A stretch of 64,000 nucleotides of DNA from Variovorax sp. DXTD-1 (GCF_003984625.1 NZ_RWKH01000008.1:1-64000), one strand, 5' to 3'; counted from the stretch's first letter, positions 34,389-44,373 are shown. Notes: generated by a model from the sequence alone, not told the origin. Numbers and translations: made by a program.

Positions 34389-35267
34389 ATGCGCGCCGAC
34401 TCAACTGCTTCCTTTTGCGGGAAGCGTTTTGACTTGAGAGAGCCCATTTTGCAAATTGCTGTACTAGACCCGACACTTCGAACCAGAGAGTTGGCCCGCC
34501 GCGCCATCTGCAGGCTCGGCCATGTGCCGGCCACCTTTGCCAGCGTGGACGAATTGCAGGGGCACGCTGAAGAAGTCGAGAACTTCGGCCTGCTGCTGCT
34601 CGCCTGCCCGAGAGACCCCGCGGTATTCCAGCCGCTCATCAGCCAGGTACGCGAGATCCTGGGGCAGAAGGTGCCCTTGATACTCAGCGCGTGCAAGAGC
34701 CAGTTCCGGGTCATCTCGATCCTCCATGTGGACGCTATTTCCACCGTGGCGCATGCGCCATCTTCTTTCGAAGACACCTACCGCCTGCTGGAGGCTGAGC
34801 TGCTGCATCGCAGGGTTCCCATCGCGGAGCGCGTGCTCGAGTGGCAAGGCTTCCGCTTCATCCTCGACCAGGACAAGGCGGAGTTCGAAGGCACTCCCAT
34901 CAAGCTGCGGCCCCGCGAGTTCGACCTTGCGGTGGCCTTCTTCCGCAACATCAACCGGCTTCTGACCCGGGAATGGCTATTTGCGAATGTGTGGGGAAAA
35001 AAAGAAGAAGAATGCAGCCCCGTTTCCCGGTCGCTGGACGTCAGCGTATCCGGCCTGCGCCGCAAGCTCGGCCTGCGCTTCAAGCTGCAGGCGATCTGGG
35101 GGCAGGGCTATCAACTGAGCGGAGCATCCGAATCTCTTGACGATCAGAGCCGGCGCGGTTTTCTGAGCCGAACGGCCGTTGCGGAGAGGGGCAGCGGCGG
35201 TAATGTTGCGGCGGTTCACCGCGAGACAGGTTTGTCGCTTCCTCCGGGCGAACGCACGGGCGCCTGA
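34389..35267 (+). CDS. OmpR-type winged-helix regulator with atypical receiver-like domain
   Basis: A 292-residue protein. Residues about 20-130 have receiver-like alternation (LQIAVLDPTLRTRELARRAICRLGH, NFGLLLLACPRDP) but no Asp at the expected phosphorylation site. Residues about 155-245 form an OmpR/PhoB winged helix (KLRPREFDLAVAFFRNINRLLTREWLFANVWG, SRSLDVSVSGLRRKLGL). A tail of about 45 residues follows with no recognised motif. It is paralogous to the regulator at 52128, which starts nearer the receiver; a TTG at 34455 is a possible later start. It would act without phosphorylation. It lies next to the AraC gene at 35283, tail to tail. Confidence 0.82.
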   Translation: MRADSTASFCGKRFDLREPILQIAVLDPTLRTRELARRAICRLGHVPATFASVDELQGHAEEVENFGLLLLACPRDPAVFQPLISQVREILGQKVPLILSACKSQFRVISILHVDAISTVAHAPSSFEDTYRLLEAELLHRRVPIAERVLEWQGFRFILDQDKAEFEGTPIKLRPREFDLAVAFFRNINRLLTREWLFANVWGKKEEECSPVSRSLDVSVSGLRRKLGLRFKLQAIWGQGYQLSGASESLDDQSRRGFLSRTAVAERGSGGNVAAVHRETGLSLPPGERTGA

Positions 35268-35282
35268 GGCCGGTCTGCGGCA

Positions 35283-36248
35283 TCAGGCCGCATGATTCGT
35301 CGGCGCAGGAGGCGCGAATGCATGTTTTCCTGGCGTGCATCCGTACTGCTTGCGAAACACAAATCCGAAGTATGCGGGGTCGGAAAAGCCGCATCGGTAC
35401 GCAACCTGCGCCACGGTCAGCGGCGGTGCCGAAGGTGCGCGCAGCATCTGCGCGGCCATTTCCAGCCGAACCTTCTGCACCGTGTCCCGAAACGTCATGC
35501 CTGTACCGGATTCGGCGAAGACCTTGTGAACATGCCGTACGGACGCATGCAGCTGGTCGGCAAGCCTGGTTGCGCTGATGTGCGGGTCTGCGTAGTTCTC
35601 GCGGATCCAGCGGCACATGTTTTCGTGGAGAGCGCGATTGCGCGTGGACGACCGGTCGCCGTGGATCGCCGGTCCGCCTTGAAGCAGCGCGAAAGAGAGC
35701 ATCGACAAAACGTGCTCTCCCACCAGCTCCTGCTCGAACGAGCTTGCAATGCCTTGCAGATGGTTGAAGTCCAGCCCGCGCAGGTAAGCGGAGAGCACGC
35801 CCGACCAGCCTTCATGTCCCTTGAGGATCTTTGCCACCGGGCCCTCCATGCCGGGAACCCAGCGCGCGACCAATAAGTGCGGCAACCCGACGAACCACAT
35901 GTCCGTGCAGGCGGGCGAGCGTAGTTTCAGGAAGCGAGCGGCATCGACCAGAACGATGTCGTTGGTCTCATTCGTCGTGAAAGTGTTGAGCTTCAGAACG
36001 AGATACAGCGGATGAGAGGTGGCGTCTTTCATGCGGCTGTGCATGGCGGTGCTCACATCCACCGCATTGCCGCGGAGCCACATGAAGGCAAGGTCGCCGA
36101 CATCGACAGCCTTGAGTTCTTGCCAGAAACGCTCTTGCTTCAAACCCTTTCGCTTCGCGCTGGCCTCGTCGATCCAGAACGAGAACCTCTTGCCCGCGGC
36201 GACAGGACTGCCGGTGCGGCGCTGGACGGAATAGGGCAGAAGTGCCAT
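35283..36248 (-). CDS. AraC-family regulator (paralogue 1 of 3)
   Basis: A 321-residue regulator. The N-terminal half (to about 200) is an AraC-binding-like domain of the type found in AraC proteins with PF14525, with VGLPHLLVARWVPG and SSFEQELVGEHVLSMLSFALLQ. The C-terminal half has two helix-turn-helices (ISATRLADQLHASVRHVHKVFAESG and LTVAQVAYRCGFSDPAYFGFVFRKQYG). It aligns along its whole length with the AraC proteins at 45373 and 53927. ATG 36248 makes its N-terminus match paralogue 2 exactly in length; ATG 36260 is possible. It is divergent from the giant autotransporter and likely regulates it. Confidence 0.9.
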   Translation of the reverse strand: MALLPYSVQRRTGSPVAAGKRFSFWIDEASAKRKGLKQERFWQELKAVDVGDLAFMWLRGNAVDVSTAMHSRMKDATSHPLYLVLKLNTFTTNETNDIVLVDAARFLKLRSPACTDMWFVGLPHLLVARWVPGMEGPVAKILKGHEGWSGVLSAYLRGLDFNHLQGIASSFEQELVGEHVLSMLSFALLQGGPAIHGDRSSTRNRALHENMCRWIRENYADPHISATRLADQLHASVRHVHKVFAESGTGMTFRDTVQKVRLEMAAQMLRAPSAPPLTVAQVAYRCGFSDPAYFGFVFRKQYGCTPGKHAFAPPAPTNHAA

Positions 36249-36331
36249 GAATGAACGCATTTTGTGACATTTAACTTGCCGTTGCAATCAATTACGAGTC
36301 TGCTGCTCGGCCCTCTGGCAACCCGCAACTA

Positions 36332-36379
36332 GTTAACGATTCAGTTCGCAGTGTTCGCGAACGCATGCGAAACGTTAAC
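36332..36379. promoter_or_regulatory. Nested dyad array between araC-1 and the giant autotransporter
   Basis: A near-symmetrical set of elements: GTTAAC at 36332-36337, TTCGCA at 36345-36350, TTCGCGAA at 36354-36361, TGCGAA at 36366-36371 and GTTAAC at 36374-36379. Spacing of the TTCGC(A/G) units is about one helical turn. AACGCATGCGA (36360-36370) is repeated exactly at 34361-34371 upstream of the winged-helix regulator. The array lies 84-131 bases from the AraC start, a typical position for AraC-type sites. Confidence 0.65.
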
Positions 36380-36450
36380 AAACCCATGGCGGTATTCCTC
36401 TCAACCGCAAACAATCCGCCCGCTTTAACGCATAGCCAATTCACCACTTG

Positions 36451-36486
36451 AACGGCAACCAGTTATCTGGGTCGCCGTTTTTTTTG
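36451..36486 (+). terminator. Intrinsic terminator in the 5' leader of the giant autotransporter
   Basis: Outer stem AACGGC/GCCGTT with a further partly paired inner stem (AACCAG/CTGGGT, TTAT loop) and a run of eight T residues. It ends 28 bases before the autotransporter ATG. The neighbouring gene upstream is transcribed away, so there is no upstream rightward unit to terminate; this looks like a leader attenuator. Confidence 0.75.
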
Positions 36487-36513
36487 TTTCTTCCATTCAG
36501 GGATAAGAAAAAA

Positions 36514-39500
36514 ATGAACATCGTCTACAGAAGCGTCTGGTGTGCCGCCACGAGCACGTGGGTTGCCGCCTCGGAGCTCACCAAGGGAAAGACCAAAAGC
36601 AGCCGAAGCCGCATCGTCACTGGGCTCGGGGCCGCTGCACTGCTTGCAGCCAGCAGCATGGCGAATGCCCAGAATGTCCCACAGTGGGACACGGCAACGA
36701 ACGATGGTCGGGTCGGCACGGTCATTCAAAACAGCGGCGGCACCTCGACGCTCACCGTCAACACCACCGACATCGGCACCAACAACGGAGCGGGCTATAC
36801 CTACAGTCCCACGATGCAGGACTACGCGAGCCACAACGCGCTTTCCGGCAACGCCGCCACCGATGCCGCTCTGCTTGCCCGGTCCACGCTTGCGCTCGGT
36901 TCGACCAGTGTGACCATCGCGGTACCGGACCCCATCACCGGGGCCGCGAGCACCGTCTCCGTTTACAACAGTTCCGGCTTCTCTCAGGGCACCTGGGCCA
37001 CGGCCCGGTCGTGGAACAACAGCGTCGGCTACAGCGCAGCGGGCGATTCGCACTATGTCGATACCCGTATGGGCGCTGTCGGCCCAGCGGGCGGAACGCT
37101 CAAGATCAACATGGCGTCCGATGGAAGCAACCGCTATTTGCCGACGCATGCCAGCGACTGGTTCCACGCCGACGGCACCGGCTTGAACAGCGCGCGCCTC
37201 GAGTGGGTCGGCACGGACCCGATCAGCGTCGATCTCGGCAGCACCAATATCGGCCGCTATCCGGGCACGGAGCTGCCGGGCACGGCCGTTACTTTCGACC
37301 TTGCTTCCAGCACCAATGGCCTGACCATCGACGGGTACAGCGGTTCTTTCACGGCCTTTGACGGCAGCACGCGCAACGTGAGCGACCTGTCCGAGTTCAG
37401 AGCCTACAACGACTGGCTGGTGTCCGAGCTCCAGGCCGGCCGCCTCAAGATCGCCGACTACAACGCGCAACTGGCCAAGGGCTACAAGCAGGGCACCCAG
37501 ACGACCGTGAGCGCGACTGTCTTCGGACCGGCACCAGACAGCGGCGACGAAGTTCTGACGCCCAAGGGCCGGGTCACCTGGATGCACGCCGACGGCAAGA
37601 ATGGTTCCGTCTATGTCGCCAAGGAAGGGGTGATGTTCGTGCGCGGCGCCACCGCTGGCGTGCTCGCGGGCACCAACGGCGCTACCGTCACCAACGACGG
37701 CCGGGTCTCCACTGCGGGAGCCTATGGCGGTATCTCCGACAGCAAGGCCATGAGCCTGGAAACAGGCTCGCATGGCTTCAACAATGGCGTGATCAATGCC
37801 GGCTTCAACGGCAATGCGGGCAACCAATCCGTGACGAATCAGGGCGGTGGATGGGGTGTTTCTGCCGACGGTGCAGGCACCACCTTCGTCAACAGCAAGG
37901 ATGGCATCATCAATGTGGCCCCGGGTGGCGGTCTCACCGACAGCTACGCTGTGGTTCTGGGAAATACTGCGACCGGACTCAATCAAGGCACCATCAACCT
38001 CGGCGTGTCATCGGAAGGCTACCGGGGATTGACCGACTGGGGCGTCAAGGTGCTGGGTGGCAGCGAGTTCGTCAATGACACCGGTGGCGCGATTTATTGG
38101 GGCCGTACACCGCAATACGCGCCGGGCGAAGCCACCACATCGGTGGCCACCAGCACGCGCGGCATCGTGACCTATGCCAGCGCGAACACCAATGTCGAGA
38201 ACAAGGGAACGATCACCGTCGGCCCGCAAGCCGAGCGCGTCACGGCCATGCTCACCAACAGCGATGGCTACGGCGGCAGCATCCCGGTTCGCATGGTCAA
38301 CAGCGGCACCATCACCCTCGAAGGCGGTGGCACGGCCGCCGCGCCGGCGCAGAACATCGCCATGGCGATCGAAAACGCGGGCGCCCCCGCCGGTGCGCTG
38401 GTCACCAACACCGGCACCATCAATTTGCAAGGACGCAATTCGGTCGGCCAGAAGATCACCGCCAACTACTACGATGCCAAGGCCAGCAACACCGGAACCA
38501 TCAACGTGGCGGGCGGCATCGATGGCGTCGGCCTGCGCAACTACGGTGTCTGGGCCGAGGGCATGTCCGCGGTCGCGGCCGCCGATGTCGGCGGCAACAT
38601 CAACCTGACGGGCGAGGGCGCCATTGCCGTGCATGCGCGCGGCAAGTCGGTGGTGAACGTTGCGAGTACGGCGGTGCCCACCTTTGCGAGCGGCACCAAC
38701 CAGATCGGCTTCTACGTTCACGGCGCTGAAGCAAAAATCAACATCGCCGCGGTCGACATGGCCGTGACGACCGAGGATTCGACGCTGTTCCGCATGGCCG
38801 AGGGCGCCGATTTCAATGGCGCGGGGCTTACCTTGGCCGCCAACGGCAAGAGCAGCACCATTGCCGTCGTGTCCGGCGCGGGCAGCAGCGCCGCAACCGA
38901 TGGTGCCGTTCTCAACGTGAACGGCACGGGTGCAAAGGCGGTGCTGGTCGAAGGCGGCGCCACGGGCGACATCAGCGCGGCCACCACCATCAACCTGAAT
39001 GCGAACAACGCCATCGCCGGCATCGTCGACGGGCAGAAGCACGACATCAACGGCGTGGCCGACAGCGGCCCCAACGCCGCCACCCGGCTCGATGCCGCCA
39101 CCAACCTGATTGCCACGGCTGCAACCACCGGTGTGACGGGCTACATCACCCGCAACCTGGGCCAGTTGGTCAACCAGGGCACCATCACGCTCAACGGCGC
39201 GGACAGCATCGGCATCGACGTGCAGCAGGGCGGCCGCCTGGCCAACAGCGGCCTGCTCACGGTCAATGCCGGCGTCGGCGTGCGCGCCACCGGTGCGGAC
39301 ACCCAGATCAGCCAGCTCGGCACGGTCGTGGTCAACGGCGGCCTTGCCGGCGTGCAACTGCGCGACGGTGCGGCGCTCACACTCGCCGGCACGGGCAACA
39401 CCATCACCACCCAGGGTACCGCCAACGGCGTGCTGCTGGACACGGGCGCGGTGTCGCTGGACGCAAGCAATCTCGTCATTACGGCCAACGGCACCGGCGC

Positions 39501-42500
39501 GGGCATCGAGAACAAGGCGGAAATCGGCGCCGTCAAGCTGAACAACGTGACTGTCAACGCCGGCGATGGCGCAGCAATTCGAACCGCCACCAGCTTCGAC
39601 CCGGCCTCGACCGCCACGCTGAACGTGTCGGGCAGCGGCACCGGCTTTGCGTTCCGCCAGTTCGACGGCAGCAATGCCAGCGGCGACCTGAACATCGGCC
39701 CGAACTACCAGATCAACGTGCTCGCGGGCTCCAACGGCGGCACCGGCGTAACGGCGCAAACCACCGGCAACGTGACGACCGGCGGCACCATCGACGTGCA
39801 GAGCGTTGCGGGCGGCGCCGCCGTGGTGGCGCATGAAGCCGCCACCATCAGCAACACCGGCACGCTGAGGTCGGTGAGCACCGTGGCGCCTGTCATCGAC
39901 GGAACCGGCACGGGCAAGACCATTGCCAACACGGGCACCGTGCAAGCGGCCAGCAACACGGCCGTGGCCATTCAGGCCAGTGCCAATGCCGACACCGTGA
40001 ACCTCACGGCAGGCGCCGTGACCGGCGCCGTCAACACCGGCGAAGGCAGCGACAAGTTCAACTGGACCGCGGGCACGCTCGACGGTGAAGTGAACATGGG
40101 CAACGGCGCGGGCAACGCGGCGCTGGTGGGCGCGGTGGATCTTTCCACCACCCGCCACATCGTCACGGGCAGCGGTGCGGGCAATACGCTCGAGTTCCGC
40201 GGCACCAACGGCGCCGCCGCCAAGGTGGGCAGCTTCGCGGCCGACGACCTTGCACGCGGCACCAACATCGGCACCGGCTGGAACACGCTGGCCGCCACGC
40301 AAGCCGCCGACGTGCGCATCGTCGACACGCTGCAACTGGCCGGTGCCGACAGCGAAATCAAGGTTGCGAGCGGTGCCACGCTGCGCGTGGGCGGTTCGGG
40401 CGCCACGGCCGGCAGCATCAACAACCACGACGTGGTCACCTCCGACGCCGGCGGTGCTGGTACGCTGGTGTTCGACAACCTCGACACGCAAGGCTACAGC
40501 GGCGTGATCAGCGGCGCGGGCAACTTCACGCGCGCCGCGGGCGGCACCACCGTTTTCACGGGCGACAACACCTACACCGGCACCACCACCATCGACGCGA
40601 CCGGCACCCTGCAATTGGGTGAGGGCGCGGGCGGTGGTGCTACCGGCAGCCTCTCGCCCTCGACCGCCATCGTCGACAACGGCGCACTGGTCGTGAACCG
40701 CAACAACGCGGTCGCACTCGACAACGTGATCAGCGGCAGCGGCAGCTTCACCCAGCAGGGCACGGGCGTGACCACCCTCGGCGGCAACAACAGCTACGCG
40801 GGCGCCACCGAAGTCACGGCCGGCACGCTGCGCGTGAACGGCAACCAGTCGGCCGCCACCGGCCAGACCACGGTGCACAGCGGTGCCACGCTCGGCGGAA
40901 CCGGCGTCATCGGCGGCAATGTCGCGATCAACGACGGCGCCACGCTGTCGCCGGGCAGCAGCCCCGGCACGCTCACCATCAACGGCAACCTGGGCCTCGC
41001 GCCCACGGCCAACCTGGCCTGGGAGTACGGGCAGGCCAATGTGCCGGGCGGCGCCTACAACGACCTGGTCCAGGTCGGCGGCGACCTTACGCTCGACGGC
41101 ACCATCAACGTGGCCCAGTCCACGGGCGGTACCTTCGGGCCCGGCGTGTATCGCGTGTTCGACTACGGCGGTAGCCTGACCGACAACACGTTGGAAATCG
41201 GCACGCTCCCCGCGGGCAATACGGCCGGCAAGGTACTGGTGCAAACCTCGGTGGCCAACCAGGTCAACCTCGTCAACAGCAACGGCGTGAACCTGAGCGT
41301 GTGGGATGGTCCCGGTAACCCGAACAACAGCAAGATCGAAGGCGGCACGGGCGTCTGGCAGGCCGGCACCGGCAACAGCAACTGGACGCAGTTTGCCGAT
41401 GGCGCCACCACGGTGGACGGCCAGGTCAACGCACCGTTCGCGAACAACTCTTTTGCTGTCTTCACCGGCACGGGCGGCACGGTCACGGTCGACAACGGCG
41501 CCGCCACCGGCGGCCAGGTACAGATCGCTGGCATGCAGTTCCTGGTCGACGGCTACACGGTTCAGGGCGATGCGCTGCGCATCGGCAACGCGGCCACCAC
41601 GCCCACGCTGATCCGCGTGGGTGCGAGCGGCGCAGGCGACGCAGCGTTGACCGCCACGGTCAACTCGGTCATCGAAGGCACGGGCGGCATCGAGAAGACC
41701 GACGGCGGGAAGCTGATTCTGGGCGGTGCCAACACCTACACGGGCGGCACCACCGTGAGCGGCGGCACGCTGCAAATTTCGAAGGACGCCAACCTGGGCG
41801 CCGCGGGCACGGGCCTCACGCTCAACAGCGGCACGCTGCAGCTCGGCGCCGATGTGGCAACCGCGCGCAACGTGGCGCTGACCAGCGCCGGCGGCACCGT
41901 CGACGTGAACGGCTTCCGCGGTACGCTGAACGGCGCGGTGAGCGGCAGCGGCATGCTGAAGGTGGTCGACAGCGACACTGCCAAGGCAGGGACGCTCAAC
42001 CTGACGCAGGCGAACAGCTATACCGGCGGCACGGTCATCAACGGTTCCGCCCACGCGGATGGAAAGCTGACGACCGTCATGGCCTCGACCACCGGCGCGC
42101 TGGGCACCGGCCCGGTCCTGGTGCAGCAAGGCACGCTGCTCTTCGACGGTCCGGGTGTCAGCGCAGGCAACCTGGCGATCACGGCCGACGCCGGCGACGG
42201 CGCTGGGGCGATCATCGGCTTCATGGACCAAACCAGCGCCGGCAACGCGACCATCAGCAGTTCGAAGAACTCGACTGTGCTGTTCTATCCCGGCTCGACG
42301 GCGGCCGATGCAACGCTGGCCAACAGCGGCGGAACCGTGCTGTTTTCCGACAGCAGTGCCGGCAATGCCAGGATCGACAACAGCAATGCGGGCATGGTGG
42401 AGTTTGGCGGCAGCAGCACTGCCGACAAGTCGGTCATCACCAACGCGAGCGGCAGCACGGTCACGTTCGGCCAGACCGCCAGCGGCGGTACCGCCCACAT

Positions 42501-44316
42501 CACCAACAACGGCACCGTTTCTTTTGCCGACACGGCCAGCGCGGAGAACGCCACCATCGTTCACAACGCCGGGGGCCTGGTGGACATTTCCGGCACCACG
42601 ACGGGGACCGCCATCGGTTCCCTGTCGGGAGCGGGCAATGTCAGCCTGGGTGCGCGGCAGCTGACGCTCGGCAACCTGAACCGGAACGACAGCCTGAGCG
42701 GCGTCATTTCGGACGGCGGTGGCCTCAAGGGCGGCACCGGCGGCTCGCTGGTCAAGGTGGGCAGCGGCACTCTCACGCTCAGCGGCCAGAACAACTACAC
42801 CGGCACCACCACGGTGGCCGCGGGCACCTTGCTCGCAGGCGCTGCCAACACCCTGAGCGCCGCATCGGCGCACACGGTGAACGCGGGCGCCACGCTCGAC
42901 ACTGCCGGCCACAACCAGACCGTGGCTGCACTCACCAACGCGGGCACCGTGTCGCTGCGCGGCGCCACCGCCGGCAACACGCTGACGGTGAAGGGCGAAT
43001 ACGTCGGCAACGGCGGTACGCTGGCGCTGAACACCGTGCTGAACGCCACCGGACCGTCCGACCGCCTGGTGCTCGATGGCGCCGCGGCCAAGGCCTCCGG
43101 CAACACCCATGTCGCCATCACGAACCTGGGCGGCCTGGGCGCGCAAACCACCGGCAACGGCATCGAGGTGGTCACGGCGCAAAACGGCGCGACCAGCACC
43201 AGAACGGCGTTTGCGTTGAATGGCGAGCATGTGGACGCGGGCGCCTTCCAGTACCGCCTTTATGCTGGCGACACCGCCGGCAGCGGGGACAGCTGGTATC
43301 TGCGCACCGATGCGCCGGCTGCGCCTAAGCAACCGGCCTACCGCGAAGAAGTGCCGCTGCACGCCGCGCTGCCAAACGTCGTTCGCCAGGCCGACCTGGC
43401 CATGCTCTCCACGCTGCACCGCCGCGTGGGCGACGAGAACCGGCCAATCACGGTTGGCGCCGACGGCAAGCCGGCCCAGCAAGGTTGGGGCGGTGACAAC
43501 CGGCGCGCCTGGGGCCGTGTCATCGGCGGCGACATCGACGTGCGGCAGAAGGGCGAAGCCGGTGTCGACAGCCACGCCAGCATGGGCGGCTTCCAGACCG
43601 GTGTCGACCTGTACGGCGACAGCAGCTGGAGCGCCGGTATCTACACGGGCATGCTGCGCACGGATGGCACTGTTCGCGGGAACGTGGGCGGTGAATACGG
43701 TTTGGCCGGACGCATGAGGCTCAGCAGCCAGTATCTCGGCGCTTACGGCACATACCTGAAGGACGGCTTCTACACCGACCTGGTGCTGCAGTACGGCATG
43801 CACGACGTGGTGAGCATGGCGTCGCGCAGCTCTACCCTGGGCGATGCGAGCAGCCTCACGGCATCCATCGAAGCGGGCAAGAGCTTTGCGTTGGGCGAGG
43901 GCTGGGCTGTCGAGCCGCAGGCGCAGTTGATCTACAACCGCATGAAGTTCGACACCGTCGACGTTTCGGGCGCCAGCATCCGCCAGGACGCTGCCAACCA
44001 GGTGATCGGCCGCCTCGGCGTCCGCATTGCCGGCGACGTGCAGACCTCACTGGGCCGCTTGCAGCCTTACGGCCGAATCAACCTGTGGCATGGCTTCTCG
44101 GGCAAGGACACCACGACCTTCGTCGGACCGGCGGGCTCCACGGCCATCGGCACGAAGATCGGCTACACCTCGACCGAACTGGCGGCCGGCTTTACGCTGC
44201 GGCTCACACCCACCACGAGCGTCTACGGCGAAGTGGGCAAGCTGTTCAAGGTTGGCGGCGGCAACAGCGTGAAGTCGTCGGTGCAAGGTTCCGTGGGCGT
44301 CAAGCTGAACTTCTAA
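36514..44316 (+). CDS. Giant classical (type Va) autotransporter adhesin
   Basis: A 2600-residue autotransporter. It starts with an extended signal peptide region (ESPR: NIVYRSVWCAATSTWVAASEL, residues 2-22) and a hydrophobic core, with cleavage near A52 (SMANAQ). The passenger (about 53-2300) is a Gly/Thr/Asn/Ala-rich beta-helix with many N-T-G-T-I type turns. It includes several autotransporter-associated PATR strands around GDNTYTGTTTI, GNNSYAGATEV, GANTYTGGTTV, QANSYTGGTVI and GQNNYTGTTTV. The barrel (about 2310-2600) contains WGRVIGGDIDVRQ and ends VGVKLNF with a terminal Phe. Likely surface adhesin; no protease triad seen. ATG 36514 was chosen because it begins the ESPR; the open frame starts at 36448 inside the terminator. 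Confidence 0.95.
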   Translation: MNIVYRSVWCAATSTWVAASELTKGKTKSSRSRIVTGLGAAALLAASSMANAQNVPQWDTATNDGRVGTVIQNSGGTSTLTVNTTDIGTNNGAGYTYSPTMQDYASHNALSGNAATDAALLARSTLALGSTSVTIAVPDPITGAASTVSVYNSSGFSQGTWATARSWNNSVGYSAAGDSHYVDTRMGAVGPAGGTLKINMASDGSNRYLPTHASDWFHADGTGLNSARLEWVGTDPISVDLGSTNIGRYPGTELPGTAVTFDLASSTNGLTIDGYSGSFTAFDGSTRNVSDLSEFRAYNDWLVSELQAGRLKIADYNAQLAKGYKQGTQTTVSATVFGPAPDSGDEVLTPKGRVTWMHADGKNGSVYVAKEGVMFVRGATAGVLAGTNGATVTNDGRVSTAGAYGGISDSKAMSLETGSHGFNNGVINAGFNGNAGNQSVTNQGGGWGVSADGAGTTFVNSKDGIINVAPGGGLTDSYAVVLGNTATGLNQGTINLGVSSEGYRGLTDWGVKVLGGSEFVNDTGGAIYWGRTPQYAPGEATTSVATSTRGIVTYASANTNVENKGTITVGPQAERVTAMLTNSDGYGGSIPVRMVNSGTITLEGGGTAAAPAQNIAMAIENAGAPAGALVTNTGTINLQGRNSVGQKITANYYDAKASNTGTINVAGGIDGVGLRNYGVWAEGMSAVAAADVGGNINLTGEGAIAVHARGKSVVNVASTAVPTFASGTNQIGFYVHGAEAKINIAAVDMAVTTEDSTLFRMAEGADFNGAGLTLAANGKSSTIAVVSGAGSSAATDGAVLNVNGTGAKAVLVEGGATGDISAATTINLNANNAIAGIVDGQKHDINGVADSGPNAATRLDAATNLIATAATTGVTGYITRNLGQLVNQGTITLNGADSIGIDVQQGGRLANSGLLTVNAGVGVRATGADTQISQLGTVVVNGGLAGVQLRDGAALTLAGTGNTITTQGTANGVLLDTGAVSLDASNLVITANGTGAGIENKAEIGAVKLNNVTVNAGDGAAIRTATSFDPASTATLNVSGSGTGFAFRQFDGSNASGDLNIGPNYQINVLAGSNGGTGVTAQTTGNVTTGGTIDVQSVAGGAAVVAHEAATISNTGTLRSVSTVAPVIDGTGTGKTIANTGTVQAASNTAVAIQASANADTVNLTAGAVTGAVNTGEGSDKFNWTAGTLDGEVNMGNGAGNAALVGAVDLSTTRHIVTGSGAGNTLEFRGTNGAAAKVGSFAADDLARGTNIGTGWNTLAATQAADVRIVDTLQLAGADSEIKVASGATLRVGGSGATAGSINNHDVVTSDAGGAGTLVFDNLDTQGYSGVISGAGNFTRAAGGTTVFTGDNTYTGTTTIDATGTLQLGEGAGGGATGSLSPSTAIVDNGALVVNRNNAVALDNVISGSGSFTQQGTGVTTLGGNNSYAGATEVTAGTLRVNGNQSAATGQTTVHSGATLGGTGVIGGNVAINDGATLSPGSSPGTLTINGNLGLAPTANLAWEYGQANVPGGAYNDLVQVGGDLTLDGTINVAQSTGGTFGPGVYRVFDYGGSLTDNTLEIGTLPAGNTAGKVLVQTSVANQVNLVNSNGVNLSVWDGPGNPNNSKIEGGTGVWQAGTGNSNWTQFADGATTVDGQVNAPFANNSFAVFTGTGGTVTVDNGAATGGQVQIAGMQFLVDGYTVQGDALRIGNAATTPTLIRVGASGAGDAALTATVNSVIEGTGGIEKTDGGKLILGGANTYTGGTTVSGGTLQISKDANLGAAGTGLTLNSGTLQLGADVATARNVALTSAGGTVDVNGFRGTLNGAVSGSGMLKVVDSDTAKAGTLNLTQANSYTGGTVINGSAHADGKLTTVMASTTGALGTGPVLVQQGTLLFDGPGVSAGNLAITADAGDGAGAIIGFMDQTSAGNATISSSKNSTVLFYPGSTAADATLANSGGTVLFSDSSAGNARIDNSNAGMVEFGGSSTADKSVITNASGSTVTFGQTASGGTAHITNNGTVSFADTASAENATIVHNAGGLVDISGTTTGTAIGSLSGAGNVSLGARQLTLGNLNRNDSLSGVISDGGGLKGGTGGSLVKVGSGTLTLSGQNNYTGTTTVAAGTLLAGAANTLSAASAHTVNAGATLDTAGHNQTVAALTNAGTVSLRGATAGNTLTVKGEYVGNGGTLALNTVLNATGPSDRLVLDGAAAKASGNTHVAITNLGGLGAQTTGNGIEVVTAQNGATSTRTAFALNGEHVDAGAFQYRLYAGDTAGSGDSWYLRTDAPAAPKQPAYREEVPLHAALPNVVRQADLAMLSTLHRRVGDENRPITVGADGKPAQQGWGGDNRRAWGRVIGGDIDVRQKGEAGVDSHASMGGFQTGVDLYGDSSWSAGIYTGMLRTDGTVRGNVGGEYGLAGRMRLSSQYLGAYGTYLKDGFYTDLVLQYGMHDVVSMASRSSTLGDASSLTASIEAGKSFALGEGWAVEPQAQLIYNRMKFDTVDVSGASIRQDAANQVIGRLGVRIAGDVQTSLGRLQPYGRINLWHGFSGKDTTTFVGPAGSTAIGTKIGYTSTELAAGFTLRLTPTTSVYGEVGKLFKVGGGNSVKSSVQGSVGVKLNF

Positions 44317-44343
44317 CGACCTTCAGGCTGAGCTACAGTCGTC

Positions 44344-44373
44344 ATCGCCCGGCCGATTTATCGGCCGGGCGAT
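44344..44373. terminator. Strong hairpin after the giant autotransporter
   Basis: A perfect 13-base stem (ATCGCCCGGCCGA and its complement) with a TTTA loop, 27 bases after the autotransporter stop. Only a weak T-tract follows (TTGCATTG), so termination is probable but not certain. It also lies 64 bases upstream of the DUF4019 gene. Confidence 0.75.

Noticed and set aside
36463..37986. A 507-codon antisense frame over the autotransporter N-terminus
   Set aside because: Low-complexity composition typical of antisense high-GC frames; it would also read through the terminator stem and the ESPR-coding region.
38008..43803. A 1931-codon open frame antisense to the giant autotransporter
   Set aside because: It is Arg/His/Val/Ala-rich with no recognised fold, and mirrors the Gly/Thr/Asn-rich repeats on the plus strand. 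The sense protein has clear signal, repeat and barrel features, so this is a codon-composition shadow.
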